Shown here in pieces: positions 8,888-17,204 of a stretch of 64,000 bases of DNA (its first letter is position 1; each line of letters starts with the position of its first letter). Made by a program: the position numbers and the translations under genes. This stretch comes from Luteimonas sp. MC1572 (GTDB lineage: Bacteria; Pseudomonadota; Gammaproteobacteria; Xanthomonadales; Xanthomonadaceae): assembly GCF_016615815.1 (NCBI RefSeq), contig NZ_CP067112.1:1674001-1738000 (forward strand), read 5' to 3'. The notes beneath the pieces are model-generated. The model did not search any database and was not told the origin of the DNA. It worked only from the letters and a program-made list of their open reading frames with translations.

Positions 8888-10498
8888 TCAGGGCGTCGCC
8901 GGCTCGAGCTCGGCTTCGTCTTCTTCATCTTCCGGCGCGCCGGCGCGTTCTGCTTCGGTCGTGCCCTTGCCGCCGGCTTGCGCCGGGGCGCCGCTTTGCG
9001 CCTGCGCCTCGCCCAGCCAGCCGCCGGTGAAGCCCGCGCGCTCCAGCCCGCGGCGGATATGCGCATTGCGCTTCATGACCTCCCAGACGAAGCCGTTGCG
9101 GTAATTGGCGATCATCAGCAGGATCGGCCCCTGGTCGATGCCGATGTAGTCGCTCGCCACCCAGCCCTTGCCGGGCACGATGCGCCCGGTCTTGAGCGGC
9201 ACGTCGTAGTTGAAGCTGGGATTGAACGAGTCGAGGAACCCGTAGCTGGAATACAGGTACTCGCCATGCTTCGCGTGCAACGCCTCGGTGGCCGGGATCA
9301 CCAGTTCGGGCGCGAACGGCAGCGAGCCGATCGCCGCCGTGGGCGCGATGGTGCCGTCATCGAAGGCCACCGCGATGCCGGCGCCGCGCGCGGAGTAGTG
9401 GCGGAACTCGCGCGGCGTGCCGTCATAGACCTGTTCGGTGCGCTGCGGGCCGTCGCTGGCGGTCAGGCCCCAGATGTCGGCGCCGTATCCCGCCCATCCC
9501 ATCGGGTTCTCGATGGCGTACGAGCGCTGCGCATAGGTCGCGCGACGCGAATTCTCGAAATAGTCGATGCCACGCCCGCGCATGTAGGCGTCGCGGATGC
9601 CGCGGAAATCGACCCAGACGTGGCTGTACTGGTGGCCGAACTGCGGCGCGAAGCTCAGGTATTCCTGGCCCTGGTAGACGCCCCAGCTGTCGTCGTAGGT
9701 CGACGCCCACTGCGTCCAGGCCTCCGGCTCCACCGGGTGCGTGGGCGACGCCAGCGCCAGGATATAGACCAGCATGGCCTCGTCGTAACCGGTCCAGTCG
9801 TGTTCGATGAAACCGCGCTCCGGGTACCAGCCCATCGAGATCAATGGCGGACGCTGCTGCAGCCAGGGCCATTCGACACGCAGGTACAGCGCTTCGGCGA
9901 GCTCGCGGATCTCGCGTTCGCGCGCGTCGTCGCCATCGTAATAGCTCTGCGCGAACAGCACGCCCATCATCATCAGCCCGGTGTCGACGCTCGAGAGCTC
10001 CACCCACGGCTCGTACCGATGCCCGCTCTGCATGTCGAGGAAATGGTAGAAGAATCCCTTGTGGCCGATGGTTCCGCGCGCACCCGGCCCCTGCCGCGCG
10101 TCACGCAGGAACCGCAGAGTGAGCAGTGTGCGGTCCACGGCCTGCTGGCGGCTGATCCAGCCGTTTTCGATGCCTACCGGATAGGCCGTCAGCGCGAAAC
10201 CGATTGCTGCGACGCTGGCGAACGGCCGCGACGGGAAGCGGTCCGGCGTCATGCCGTTGGCTTCGTTGGTGGTGTCCCAGAAGAACTGGAACGTGCGCTT
10301 CTCGATGTCGCCGAACAGCGGCGTCAGCTCCGGCGGGCCCACCGCGCGTGGATCCGCCGGCGCAACCACCACGACTTCTTCGATCGGGCCCGGGCGCGGC
10401 GGCTCCACCTCCTGCTGCTCGCGGCCACACGCGACGAGCAGCAGTCCGCAAGCCGCCAGGCAAAGCGCCCGGAACGACGATGGCCATTGCGTCCGCAT
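8888..10498 (-). CDS. GH144-type glucoamylase-family lipoprotein, probable glucanase
   Basis: 536 aa from ATG 10498 (a TTG lies one codon upstream). The N-terminus is a lipoprotein signal with lipobox LVAC (Cys24). The mature domain (about residues 55-480) matches the Glycoamylase Pfam family (PF10091), now largely CAZy GH144, whose characterised members are endo-beta-1,2-glucanases. Landmarks are TFQFFWDTTNEANGM near the N-terminus, GTIGHKGFFYHFLD, SSVDTGLMMMG, and SYGFLDSFNP with GIDQGPILLMIANYRNG near the C-terminus. An acidic/alanine-rich tail of about 45 residues follows. The context (TonB transporter upstream, sugar ABC importer downstream) fits degradation of beta-1,2-glucan in the periplasm or at the outer membrane. 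Substrate is inferred from the family, not shown here. Confidence 0.85.
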   Translation of the reverse strand: MRTQWPSSFRALCLAACGLLLVACGREQQEVEPPRPGPIEEVVVVAPADPRAVGPPELTPLFGDIEKRTFQFFWDTTNEANGMTPDRFPSRPFASVAAIGFALTAYPVGIENGWISRQQAVDRTLLTLRFLRDARQGPGARGTIGHKGFFYHFLDMQSGHRYEPWVELSSVDTGLMMMGVLFAQSYYDGDDAREREIRELAEALYLRVEWPWLQQRPPLISMGWYPERGFIEHDWTGYDEAMLVYILALASPTHPVEPEAWTQWASTYDDSWGVYQGQEYLSFAPQFGHQYSHVWVDFRGIRDAYMRGRGIDYFENSRRATYAQRSYAIENPMGWAGYGADIWGLTASDGPQRTEQVYDGTPREFRHYSARGAGIAVAFDDGTIAPTAAIGSLPFAPELVIPATEALHAKHGEYLYSSYGFLDSFNPSFNYDVPLKTGRIVPGKGWVASDYIGIDQGPILLMIANYRNGFVWEVMKRNAHIRRGLERAGFTGGWLGEAQAQSGAPAQAGGKGTTEAERAGAPEDEEDEAELEPATP

Positions 10499-10553
10499 CA
10501 ATCCGGGGATCTCCTTCGCACCGCGCAGACGGGGTTACGGCCGCTGGCGCCGC

Positions 10554-13526
10554 TCACCAGTTGAACCCCATCGACAGCTTGAAGGTGCGCGTCGGCAGCA
10601 GCTGGCTGGTGGGGCGCCCGAGATTCGGGTTGGGCTCGCCCGGCGCCCCGAACCAGTCATCGCGACCGTCGTAGTTGACCCAGTTGAAGGCGTTCAGCAG
10701 GTCGCCGCGCACGAAGAAGCTGAAGCTGTCCCCCGCCTTCCACGTACGCGACGCGGCCAGGTCGAACTGCTTGAAGCCCAGCGTGCCATCAGGCGTGTAG
10801 TAATCGATGATGCAATCGTTCCAGCCGGCGAGGCAGTTGGTGCCCTGGCGCGGGCTTGGGGTTGCGAGGGTGAGCTTGGCTGAAAGCGTGATGCCCCCCG
10901 GTGCGTCGTAGATGCCGGTGGCCACCATGCGGTGCTCCGGTACGCCGGTGGTGGCCAGCCAGCCGAAGCCCGACAGGTCCGGATAGTCGAACGCGCCACC
11001 CGAGGTGGTATTGGCGTTCTGCTCGGCATCGGTGAACGTGTAGGCAACGGTGACGCCCCAGCCGGAAGCGGCCGTGTAGGGCTTGTCGATCTTCAGCGCC
11101 AGGCTGTTGGCGCGGGTTTCCAGACCGTTGGTGCCGATGATGAGGCGGCCGTAGCCGGGAACGCCGAAGGCCGCGTCGTCCCACGGCGGCCCCCACGTCG
11201 TGCCGGGCGCAAAGAAATCACCACCCGGCCGCCGGTTGCCCAGGTGGAACACCAGTCCGTCGTTGCTCTTGATGTGCGACAGCGTGACCTCCGTGATCCA
11301 TGCGCCATACAGGTTGCGCATGCCCAGGCTGAACTGGTCCGAATACGGCGTCTTGATGTCGTTGTTCAGGACGTAGCGCTCGGCGCCGAGGTTCGGATTG
11401 GCGCCGACCAGCGCCTGCAGCACCGCAGGGTCGAAGAAACTTTCATCCCACGGCAGGCAGGTCGGCGTCGCCTGGTCGCAGGCATGGCCCGGCGTATCGA
11501 AGCGGTAGGTATACGGCGGGAAGCTGTGCTTGGTGGACTCCAGCGCCAGCTGCGTGAACAGGTTGCGATCGTACGAGCGCCCGGCGCCGCCGAACAGCAC
11601 GTGGCGCTCATCGCCGCTCATGTCGTATGAAAAGCCCAGCCGCGGCTGCCAGGCATCCTTGAAGTCGTCGCGCTCGGATCCCGTGCTGATGTAGTCATCG
11701 ATGTCGATGCCGGAACCCGCCGCGTTGATGTTGTCCCAGGCGCGCAGTGCGTCCACGAAGTCGCCGGGCGTCGCGTAGTCGGTATAGGCGGGATTGGTCT
11801 CGTAGTCCCAGCGCAGGCCGAGGTTGAGCGTCAGGCGGTCGTTGACCTCCCAGTCGTCCTGCAGGTAGATCCCGAACTGCTTGCCCGAGGTGGTCAGGCT
11901 GCCCGTGCCCACCCCGCCCAGCGGCGCACCGAAGCGCACCTGGTAGGGCACCGCGAGGTCCTGGTCGAGGTCGTAGTAGTACTGGGCGTTGTACGGGTTC
12001 TGCTCGAGGGCGGTGATGTCCACGTCCTTGTACTTCACGCCCATCTTGACGGTATGGCTTCCGGCCCATTCGAACGCGCTGAACGTCAGGTCGTCCTGCA
12101 GCGAATAGCCCTTCTGGCCCTTGTCCTGGTAGTCGGGCCCGCCGCCCGCCTCCAGGATCACCTCGCCCGGATCATCGAGCGTGAGCACGTAGCCCGGCGC
12201 GATGGTGGCGGCGCGCGGCCGCCAGGACGCGTCTTCGTAGGTGATGTGGAAGTCGTTGAGGAAGCCCTCGCCACTGAACTGGTAGCGCAGGTCGACGCGC
12301 GTGTCGTCGTTGTCCTTGCGGCTGCCGTACATCAGCGTGCGGGTGCCGTCGAAGTTGCTGAACTCCGTCTCTTCGCGGAACTTGCCGGTCAGTTCGACCA
12401 GGTGCGCGTCTCCCGGGGTCCAGGTCAGCTTGCCGAAATACATGTCCTGCTTGAACGGTGCGCTGAAGGTGCCGATGAGCGGCTGCAGCTCCGCGGGCAG
12501 GTCACCGGGCCTGCTGTTGAACCCCTGTCCCGGAACCACCGTTCGCGGCGAAATGTATTCCTTTGCCTCGTAGGCGAGGAAGAACTGCAGGCGGTCGCGG
12601 ATGATCGGGCCCTCGAACGTCGCGCCGTACTGCTCCTCCTTGAACTCGGCCTTGTCGCCGCTCACTTCTTCGCCCTCAGTGGCGGAGCGCCAGTCCGTCG
12701 AGGTCCGGTCCCAGAAGAAGCTGCCGCCGAACTCGTTGCTGCCGGAGCGCGTCACCGCGGTGATCGCCGCGCTGCTCAGCTGGTCGTATTCGGCCTTGTA
12801 GTTGGACGAGATCACCTTGTACTCGCCGATCGCCGACTGCGGGAACGGGTTGCCGCGCGTCGAGTCCTGCCCGCTCACGCCGCCGGGCAGCACGTAGTTC
12901 TTCTGTCCCACGCCGTCGATGAACACGTTGATCGCGCTGGCGTCCTGGGCTCCCGAGCGCAGGCGCGTGGAACCATCGCCTCCTTGCGTGAACTGCATGC
13001 CCGGGACGATGTCGGCGAAGGCGAGGAAGTTGCGCGTGCCCTGCGGCAACGCCTGGATCTGTTTCTGGGTGACATAGGTGGCGACCTCGGAGGTCCGGGT
13101 TTCCACCAGCATCGGTGCGGTGACGGTCATCGTGTCCAGGTTGGTCGCATCACCCGCCGGTGCGGTTTCCGCCATGCCGCCCACGCCCATGTCCAGCGTG
13201 ACGGTCTGGCCCACCAGCACCGTCACATCACGGCTGCTGGTCTGGCCGTTGGCGGTCACGTCGACGCGATAGGCCCCCGGCGGCAGGCCGGCCACGCTGT
13301 AGCGGCCAGCGCTGGCGCGCACCGTGCGGCGCAGCCCCGTGGCAAGGTTGGTGGCGGTGACCTCGGCGTCCGCGGCGGGTGCGGAATCGAGCATGACCTG
13401 GCCGCGGATCGTCGCCGCGGTGGACTGCGCGAACGCCGCGGGGGCGCCAAGCAGCAGTGCAGTGGCAAGCGCGGCCGCCAGCAACGAACGCTGGGACATG
13501 CTGGAACTGGTGCGGAATCGCGTCAT
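10554..13526 (-). CDS. Oar-like TonB-dependent transporter with carboxypeptidase-regulatory domain
   Basis: 990 aa from ATG 13526, preceded by a strong purine-rich Shine-Dalgarno (GGGAGGGGAG, 4 bases before the ATG). Signal peptide 1-33 (AFAQ). Residues about 37-112 are a CarboxypepD_reg-like beta-sandwich (TIRGQVMLDSAPAADAEVTATN). A plug domain follows (about 130-270, including ALPQGTRNFLAFADIVPGM) and then a C-terminal outer-membrane beta-barrel ending in an aromatic residue (KLSMGFNW). This architecture is typical of Xanthomonadaceae transporters induced by plant or microbial glycans. It lies between the LacI regulator and the GH144-type gene, so it most likely brings large glucan oligosaccharides into the periplasm. 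Energy would come from TonB-ExbBD, not encoded here. Confidence 0.92.
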   Translation of the reverse strand: MTRFRTSSSMSQRSLLAAALATALLLGAPAAFAQSTAATIRGQVMLDSAPAADAEVTATNLATGLRRTVRASAGRYSVAGLPPGAYRVDVTANGQTSSRDVTVLVGQTVTLDMGVGGMAETAPAGDATNLDTMTVTAPMLVETRTSEVATYVTQKQIQALPQGTRNFLAFADIVPGMQFTQGGDGSTRLRSGAQDASAINVFIDGVGQKNYVLPGGVSGQDSTRGNPFPQSAIGEYKVISSNYKAEYDQLSSAAITAVTRSGSNEFGGSFFWDRTSTDWRSATEGEEVSGDKAEFKEEQYGATFEGPIIRDRLQFFLAYEAKEYISPRTVVPGQGFNSRPGDLPAELQPLIGTFSAPFKQDMYFGKLTWTPGDAHLVELTGKFREETEFSNFDGTRTLMYGSRKDNDDTRVDLRYQFSGEGFLNDFHITYEDASWRPRAATIAPGYVLTLDDPGEVILEAGGGPDYQDKGQKGYSLQDDLTFSAFEWAGSHTVKMGVKYKDVDITALEQNPYNAQYYYDLDQDLAVPYQVRFGAPLGGVGTGSLTTSGKQFGIYLQDDWEVNDRLTLNLGLRWDYETNPAYTDYATPGDFVDALRAWDNINAAGSGIDIDDYISTGSERDDFKDAWQPRLGFSYDMSGDERHVLFGGAGRSYDRNLFTQLALESTKHSFPPYTYRFDTPGHACDQATPTCLPWDESFFDPAVLQALVGANPNLGAERYVLNNDIKTPYSDQFSLGMRNLYGAWITEVTLSHIKSNDGLVFHLGNRRPGGDFFAPGTTWGPPWDDAAFGVPGYGRLIIGTNGLETRANSLALKIDKPYTAASGWGVTVAYTFTDAEQNANTTSGGAFDYPDLSGFGWLATTGVPEHRMVATGIYDAPGGITLSAKLTLATPSPRQGTNCLAGWNDCIIDYYTPDGTLGFKQFDLAASRTWKAGDSFSFFVRGDLLNAFNWVNYDGRDDWFGAPGEPNPNLGRPTSQLLPTRTFKLSMGFNW

Positions 13527-13613
13527 CTGTCTCCCCTCCCAGGGCGGTCGTTCCGGTTTTGGCTGCCGCGCGGGGCGTGGCAGGAATGCTTCGTGTGGAG
13601 TGGGCGTCACCGG

Positions 13614-14651
13614 TCAGGTCCGGGGGCGTGCGCCGGCATCGGCACGCACGCTGCTCCCGCGGACCACGAGCTGCGGCATGATCGGCCGCACATCGTCCTC
13701 CACGCCGGCATCTCCAGCATCGCCCCCCGACCGTGCCTGCAACAGTACGCGCAGTGCGCACGCCCCAAGCTCGGCGATATCTACCCGCATGGTGGTGAGT
13801 GCGGGGTGCACGTGGCGGGCCAGCGGGATGTCGTCGAATCCCGCCAGCGCGATCTCGCCCGGCACCTCCACGCCGGCATCGACGAAGGCGCGCAGGCATC
13901 CGATGGCCATGGCGTCGTTGGCCGCGAACACGGCATCCGGTCGCGGGTCTTGCGCGAGCAGGCTGGCCGCCGCGCGCGCGCCGGAGGCTTCGTCGAAGTC
14001 GCCCTCCACCACCATCGGGATGGCATCGGGAAGGCTGGCCGCGAGCTGGTCGCGGTAGCCGCGCAGGCGCTCACGCGCGTCGTGGTTTTCCACCGGTCCT
14101 GCAATGAACGCGATGCGCCGACGACCCGCGTCCACAAGGTGGCTGACCATGGCGCGCGCGCCGCCATTGTTGTCGACGCCCACCCACGGCCGTACGCCCT
14201 CGGGATCGCGGGTATTGATCAGCACGGCGGGCAGCGTCGGCGCCAGGTAGTCGGCGAGGAACCGGGTGCCGCCGTCGGTTGGCGCCATCACCAGCACGCC
14301 ATCCACCCGGCCGCGCATGGCCAGCAGGGCCGCACCCTGCCCGCCCGCGTCGCCATGGTCGCTGGACAGCAGCAGGTGCAGGCCATGGGCTCGTGCCGCC
14401 TGGCCGATGCCACGGATCAGTTCGGAGAAGAATTCGCCGTGCAGGTCCGGCAGCACCACGCCGATGGTGTGGCTGCGCCGGCTGCTGAGCGCGCGCGCCG
14501 CGTGATGCGGGCTGTAGCGGAGGTCATTCGCGACCTGCAGCACGCGCGCGCGCACCGGGGCGGTGACGTTGGGCTGCCCGTTGAGCGCCCGCGACACCGT
14601 GGCGACCGATACCCCCGCCTCGCGGGCGACATCCTTGATGGTGACGGCCAT
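13614..14651 (-). CDS. LacI-family transcriptional regulator
   Basis: 345 aa from ATG 14651 (MAVTIKDVAREAGVSVATVS). The LacI helix-turn-helix and hinge occupy residues 1-58, with the usual LRYSPHHAARAL hinge helix. A periplasmic-binding-protein-like effector domain follows (HTIGVVLPDLHGEFFSELIRGI ... GFDDIPLARHVHPALTTM). Such proteins bind a sugar inducer and release their operator. The gene heads the carbohydrate locus, 87 bases before the TonB transporter gene. A cre-like palindrome lies 32 bases upstream of its start, so autoregulation and repression of the locus are likely. Confidence 0.93.
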   Translation of the reverse strand: MAVTIKDVAREAGVSVATVSRALNGQPNVTAPVRARVLQVANDLRYSPHHAARALSSRRSHTIGVVLPDLHGEFFSELIRGIGQAARAHGLHLLLSSDHGDAGGQGAALLAMRGRVDGVLVMAPTDGGTRFLADYLAPTLPAVLINTRDPEGVRPWVGVDNNGGARAMVSHLVDAGRRRIAFIAGPVENHDARERLRGYRDQLAASLPDAIPMVVEGDFDEASGARAAASLLAQDPRPDAVFAANDAMAIGCLRAFVDAGVEVPGEIALAGFDDIPLARHVHPALTTMRVDIAELGACALRVLLQARSGGDAGDAGVEDDVRPIMPQLVVRGSSVRADAGARPRT

Positions 14652-14682
14652 CGGATCCAGTGCTGCTGGGATTACAGGCGAA

Positions 14683-14696
14683 TGTAAGCGTTTACA
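14683..14696. promoter_or_regulatory. Palindromic LacI-type operator upstream of the regulator gene
   Basis: The 14-mer TGTAAGCGTTTACA has perfect TGTAA/TTACA arms and the central CG typical of LacI-family operators; it fits the cre consensus TGWNANCGNTNWCA at every position. It lies 32 bases upstream of the LacI-family gene in the 125-bp gap to yciI. A third half-site (TTACA, 14672-14676) makes a second inverted pair with TGTAA at 14683-14687. Binding by the adjacent regulator is inferred. Confidence 0.65.
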
Positions 14697-14776
14697 GGAA
14701 CGCCGGCAAAGACTCTCGATGCTGCGACGCAACAGCCAACGGCACGATCACGGCGCCCGTGCGGCGCCGCGCGGAC

Positions 14777-15076
14777 TCAAGGCAGGACTTTGCGGAACGG
14801 CCTGACCTCGACGCTGACGTAGACGCCGGCCGCGACGTAGGGATCGGCATCCGCCCAGGCGCGCGCATCGTCCAGCGATGCGAAACGCGCGACCACGATG
14901 CTGCCGCTGAACCCTGCCGGGCCCGGATCCTCGGCGTCGATCGCCGGGCACGGACCTGCCAGCAGCAGCCGGCCTTCGTCACGCAGCTGCTCGAGGCGCA
15001 CCAGGTGGTCGGCGCGCGCGGCGTTGCGCTTGGCGAGGACATCGGGCCCGTCGCGCCCTTCGATGGCGTACCACAT
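14777..15076 (-). CDS. yciI: YciI family protein
   Basis: 99 aa from ATG 15076 ([10 protein letters not shown]), the usual length of this family; E. coli YciI has 98 residues. Conserved blocks are [24 protein letters not shown], with the family histidine at residue 24, and the near-invariant [16 protein letters not shown] toward the C-terminus. The fold is a small ferredoxin-like dimer; some relatives act as dehalogenase- or muconolactone-isomerase-like enzymes, but the substrate of YciI itself is not established. It is a separate small gene upstream of the LacI regulator on the same strand, with the regulator's promoter in between. Confidence 0.92.
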   Translation of the reverse strand: MWYAIEGRDGPDVLAKRNAARADHLVRLEQLRDEGRLLLAGPCPAIDAEDPGPAGFSGSIVVARFASLDDARAWADADPYVAAGVYVSVEVRPFRKVLP

Positions 15077-15426
15077 GGTCCAGGCTCCGGGGCTGTAGAG
15101 GGATGCGTGCATGCTAGCGCGGCGCTCCGCCCGGCAAGCGGTTCATCGGTGCGCTGGACAAGCCACCGCGGCTACCCGTACCCTAAAGCCCAGTTCCGAG
15201 GCCGGAACACAGCGGAGGCGTCAAGCGCGCCCGTCCTGTCCCCTCCCGGCCCGCCGATGACGACCCGGCCACCGCCGCCGACGCCCCAGCGTTGTAGCGC
15301 GCAGCTGCCATGAGTCCGGAAGCAAGGCCGCGGCTTCCGCCGCAAAGACTTTTTACCCGAGGCACCAGGCAGCGCACCGCGTGCGCTTCCCTCTTGTTCC
15401 AGTGGCCCGGAGGGGCTGCAACACCG
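15077..15426. other. 350-bp intergenic region, no gene seen
   Basis: This stretch separates the divergent yciI and scpA genes and presumably holds both promoters. No convincing coding region, RNA or repeat is visible. A purine-rich GGAGGGG at about 15407-15413 sits upstream of the chosen scpA start. Confidence 0.5.
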
Positions 15427-16371
15427 ATGACCCGAGCCGCCACCAACGCAGCCGACGTGCCAGACGCCGACGTTCCCGCCCCGCGGGCCGGCGACGGGCG
15501 TCCGCAGCAGCAGGAGATGCCGCTGGCGGTGGTGCACGGCCAGGCGGTGCTGCAGATCCCGCAGGACCTGTACATCCCGCCGGACGCGCTCGAGGTCATC
15601 CTGGAGGCGTTCGAAGGACCGCTCGACCTGCTGCTGTACCTGATCCGCCGCCAGAACCTCGACATCCTCGACATCCCCGTGGCGGAGATCACCCGCCAGT
15701 ACGTGACCTACATCGGAGTGATGCAGGACCTGCGTTTCGAACTGGCCGCCGAATACCTGGTGATGGCCGCGATCCTGGCCGAGATCAAGTCGCGGATGCT
15801 GCTGCCGCGGCCGCCGAGCGAGGAAGGTCTGGAGGACGATCCGCGCGCGGACCTGGTCCGCCGCCTGCAGGAGTACGAGCGCTTCAAGCAGGCCGCCGAG
15901 GACATCGACACCCTGCCCCGCATCGACCGCGACACCACCGTGGCCAGCGCGCACGTACCCGAGCGCGCCTCGGTACGCCTGCCGCCGCCCGTTGACCTGC
16001 GCGAGATGCTGGTGGCGCTGCACGACGTGCTCAAGCGTGCCGAGTTGTTCACCGGGCACGCCATCCGGCGCGACGCGCTCAGCGTCCGCCAGCGCATGGG
16101 CGAGCTGCTGACCCGTCTCGAGGACGGCGCCTTCCACCGCTTCGAACAGCTGTTCGAAGCGCGCGAAGGGCGGCTGGGCATCATCGTCACGTTCCTGTCG
16201 ATCCTCGAGCTGGCCAAGGAACGCCTGCTCGAGATCGTGCAGGAGGCGCCCCTGGCGCCGATCTACGTCAAGTCGCTGGCCATCGGCCGCGACGAGGACG
16301 CGCCGCTGGAGTTCGCCAGCGAATTCGACGACGACATCGGCGATACCACCACCGACGACGCGGCGCACTGA
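15427..16371 (+). CDS. scpA: Segregation and condensation protein A (kleisin)
   Basis: 314 aa. ScpA is the kleisin subunit that bridges SMC heads in the SMC-ScpAB condensin. The N-terminal family core is clear (FEGPLDLLLYLIRRQNLDILDIPVAEITRQY), followed by ELAAEYLVMAAILAEIKSRMLLP and DDPRADLVRRLQEYERFK. The C-terminal winged-helix segment (VTFLSILELAKERLLEIVQEAPLAPIYV) is also present. The start at 15427 gives an N-terminal extension of about 58 residues before the core, somewhat longer than usual; an in-frame start further upstream at 15310 is less likely. scpB follows 26 bases downstream, and scpB overlaps rluB, forming an scpA-scpB-rluB operon common in gammaproteobacteria. Confidence 0.93.
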   Translation: MTRAATNAADVPDADVPAPRAGDGRPQQQEMPLAVVHGQAVLQIPQDLYIPPDALEVILEAFEGPLDLLLYLIRRQNLDILDIPVAEITRQYVTYIGVMQDLRFELAAEYLVMAAILAEIKSRMLLPRPPSEEGLEDDPRADLVRRLQEYERFKQAAEDIDTLPRIDRDTTVASAHVPERASVRLPPPVDLREMLVALHDVLKRAELFTGHAIRRDALSVRQRMGELLTRLEDGAFHRFEQLFEAREGRLGIIVTFLSILELAKERLLEIVQEAPLAPIYVKSLAIGRDEDAPLEFASEFDDDIGDTTTDDAAH

Positions 16372-16397
16372 CGCGCCTCGTCCGCCACGGGACCTCC

Positions 16398-17204
16398 ATG
16401 GATCAAGACCTGACCAAACGCATCGTCGAAGCCGCGCTGCTGGCAAGCAGCCAGCCGCTGACGGTCGCCCAGCTCGACGCGCTGTTCCCGCTCGACGAGC
16501 CGGCGCCCGATGACGCCGTCGCCCAGGCGCTCGAGGCGCTGCAGGCCGAATGCGCGCAGCGCGGCGTGGAACTGGTCGAAGTGGCCTCCGGCTGGCGCTA
16601 CCAGGTGAAGGCCGACGTGCACGCCTGGGTCGCGCGGCTGTGGACCGAGCGCCAGACGAAGTACACGCGCGCCACGCTGGAGACCCTGGCGCTGATCGCC
16701 TACCGGCAGCCGATCACCCGCGGCGAGATCGAGCAGGTGCGCGGCGTGGCCACCAGCAGCAACATCATCAAGGCGCTCGAAGAACGCGAATGGATCCGCG
16801 TCGTCGGCCACCGCGACGTGCCGGGCCGCCCCGAGCTGCTGGGGACCACCAAGGGCTTCCTCGATTATTTCGGGCTCAAGCGCCTGGACGAACTGCCGCC
16901 GCTGTCCGAACTCAAGGACTTCGGCGAGCTGGAACCGCAGCTGGTGTTCGACCGCGTTCCGGCCGACGGCGCGATGCCCGTCGGCGGTGTCGCGATCGAC
17001 GGGCTCGACGAGCTCGATGACATCGGCGACGACGACAGCGAAATGGACGACACCGATGGCACCGCGGACACGGCGCCAGACCACACAACCCCGGACGCCG
17101 CGGACACCGCCGCGCCGGATCTCGATACAACCCAGCCGCAGGACGCGGCATACACAGATGCCCTCGCCGTAGAAGGCGACAGCACCGGAGCAGAGAATGA
17201 CTGA
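16398..17204 (+). CDS. scpB: Segregation and condensation protein B
   Basis: 268 aa. ScpB dimers bind the kleisin ScpA in the SMC complex. The two winged-helix domains are visible (residues 1-175): KRIVEAALLASSQPLTVAQL at the start, then RATLETLALIAYRQPITRGEIEQVRGV and LGTTKGFLDYFGL. After about residue 190 the protein carries an Asp/Thr/Ala-rich acidic tail of some 75 residues (for example DIGDDDSEMDDTDGTAD), which is predicted disordered and longer than in well-studied ScpB. The stop overlaps the start of rluB by 8 bases, indicating translational coupling. Confidence 0.94.
   Translation: MDQDLTKRIVEAALLASSQPLTVAQLDALFPLDEPAPDDAVAQALEALQAECAQRGVELVEVASGWRYQVKADVHAWVARLWTERQTKYTRATLETLALIAYRQPITRGEIEQVRGVATSSNIIKALEEREWIRVVGHRDVPGRPELLGTTKGFLDYFGLKRLDELPPLSELKDFGELEPQLVFDRVPADGAMPVGGVAIDGLDELDDIGDDDSEMDDTDGTADTAPDHTTPDAADTAAPDLDTTQPQDAAYTDALAVEGDSTGAEND

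Noticed and set aside
7868..10564. 898-codon plus-strand frame opposite the binding-protein and GH144-type genes
   Set aside because: It crosses two well-identified genes and their gap, and its translation looks like reverse-complement codon shadow.
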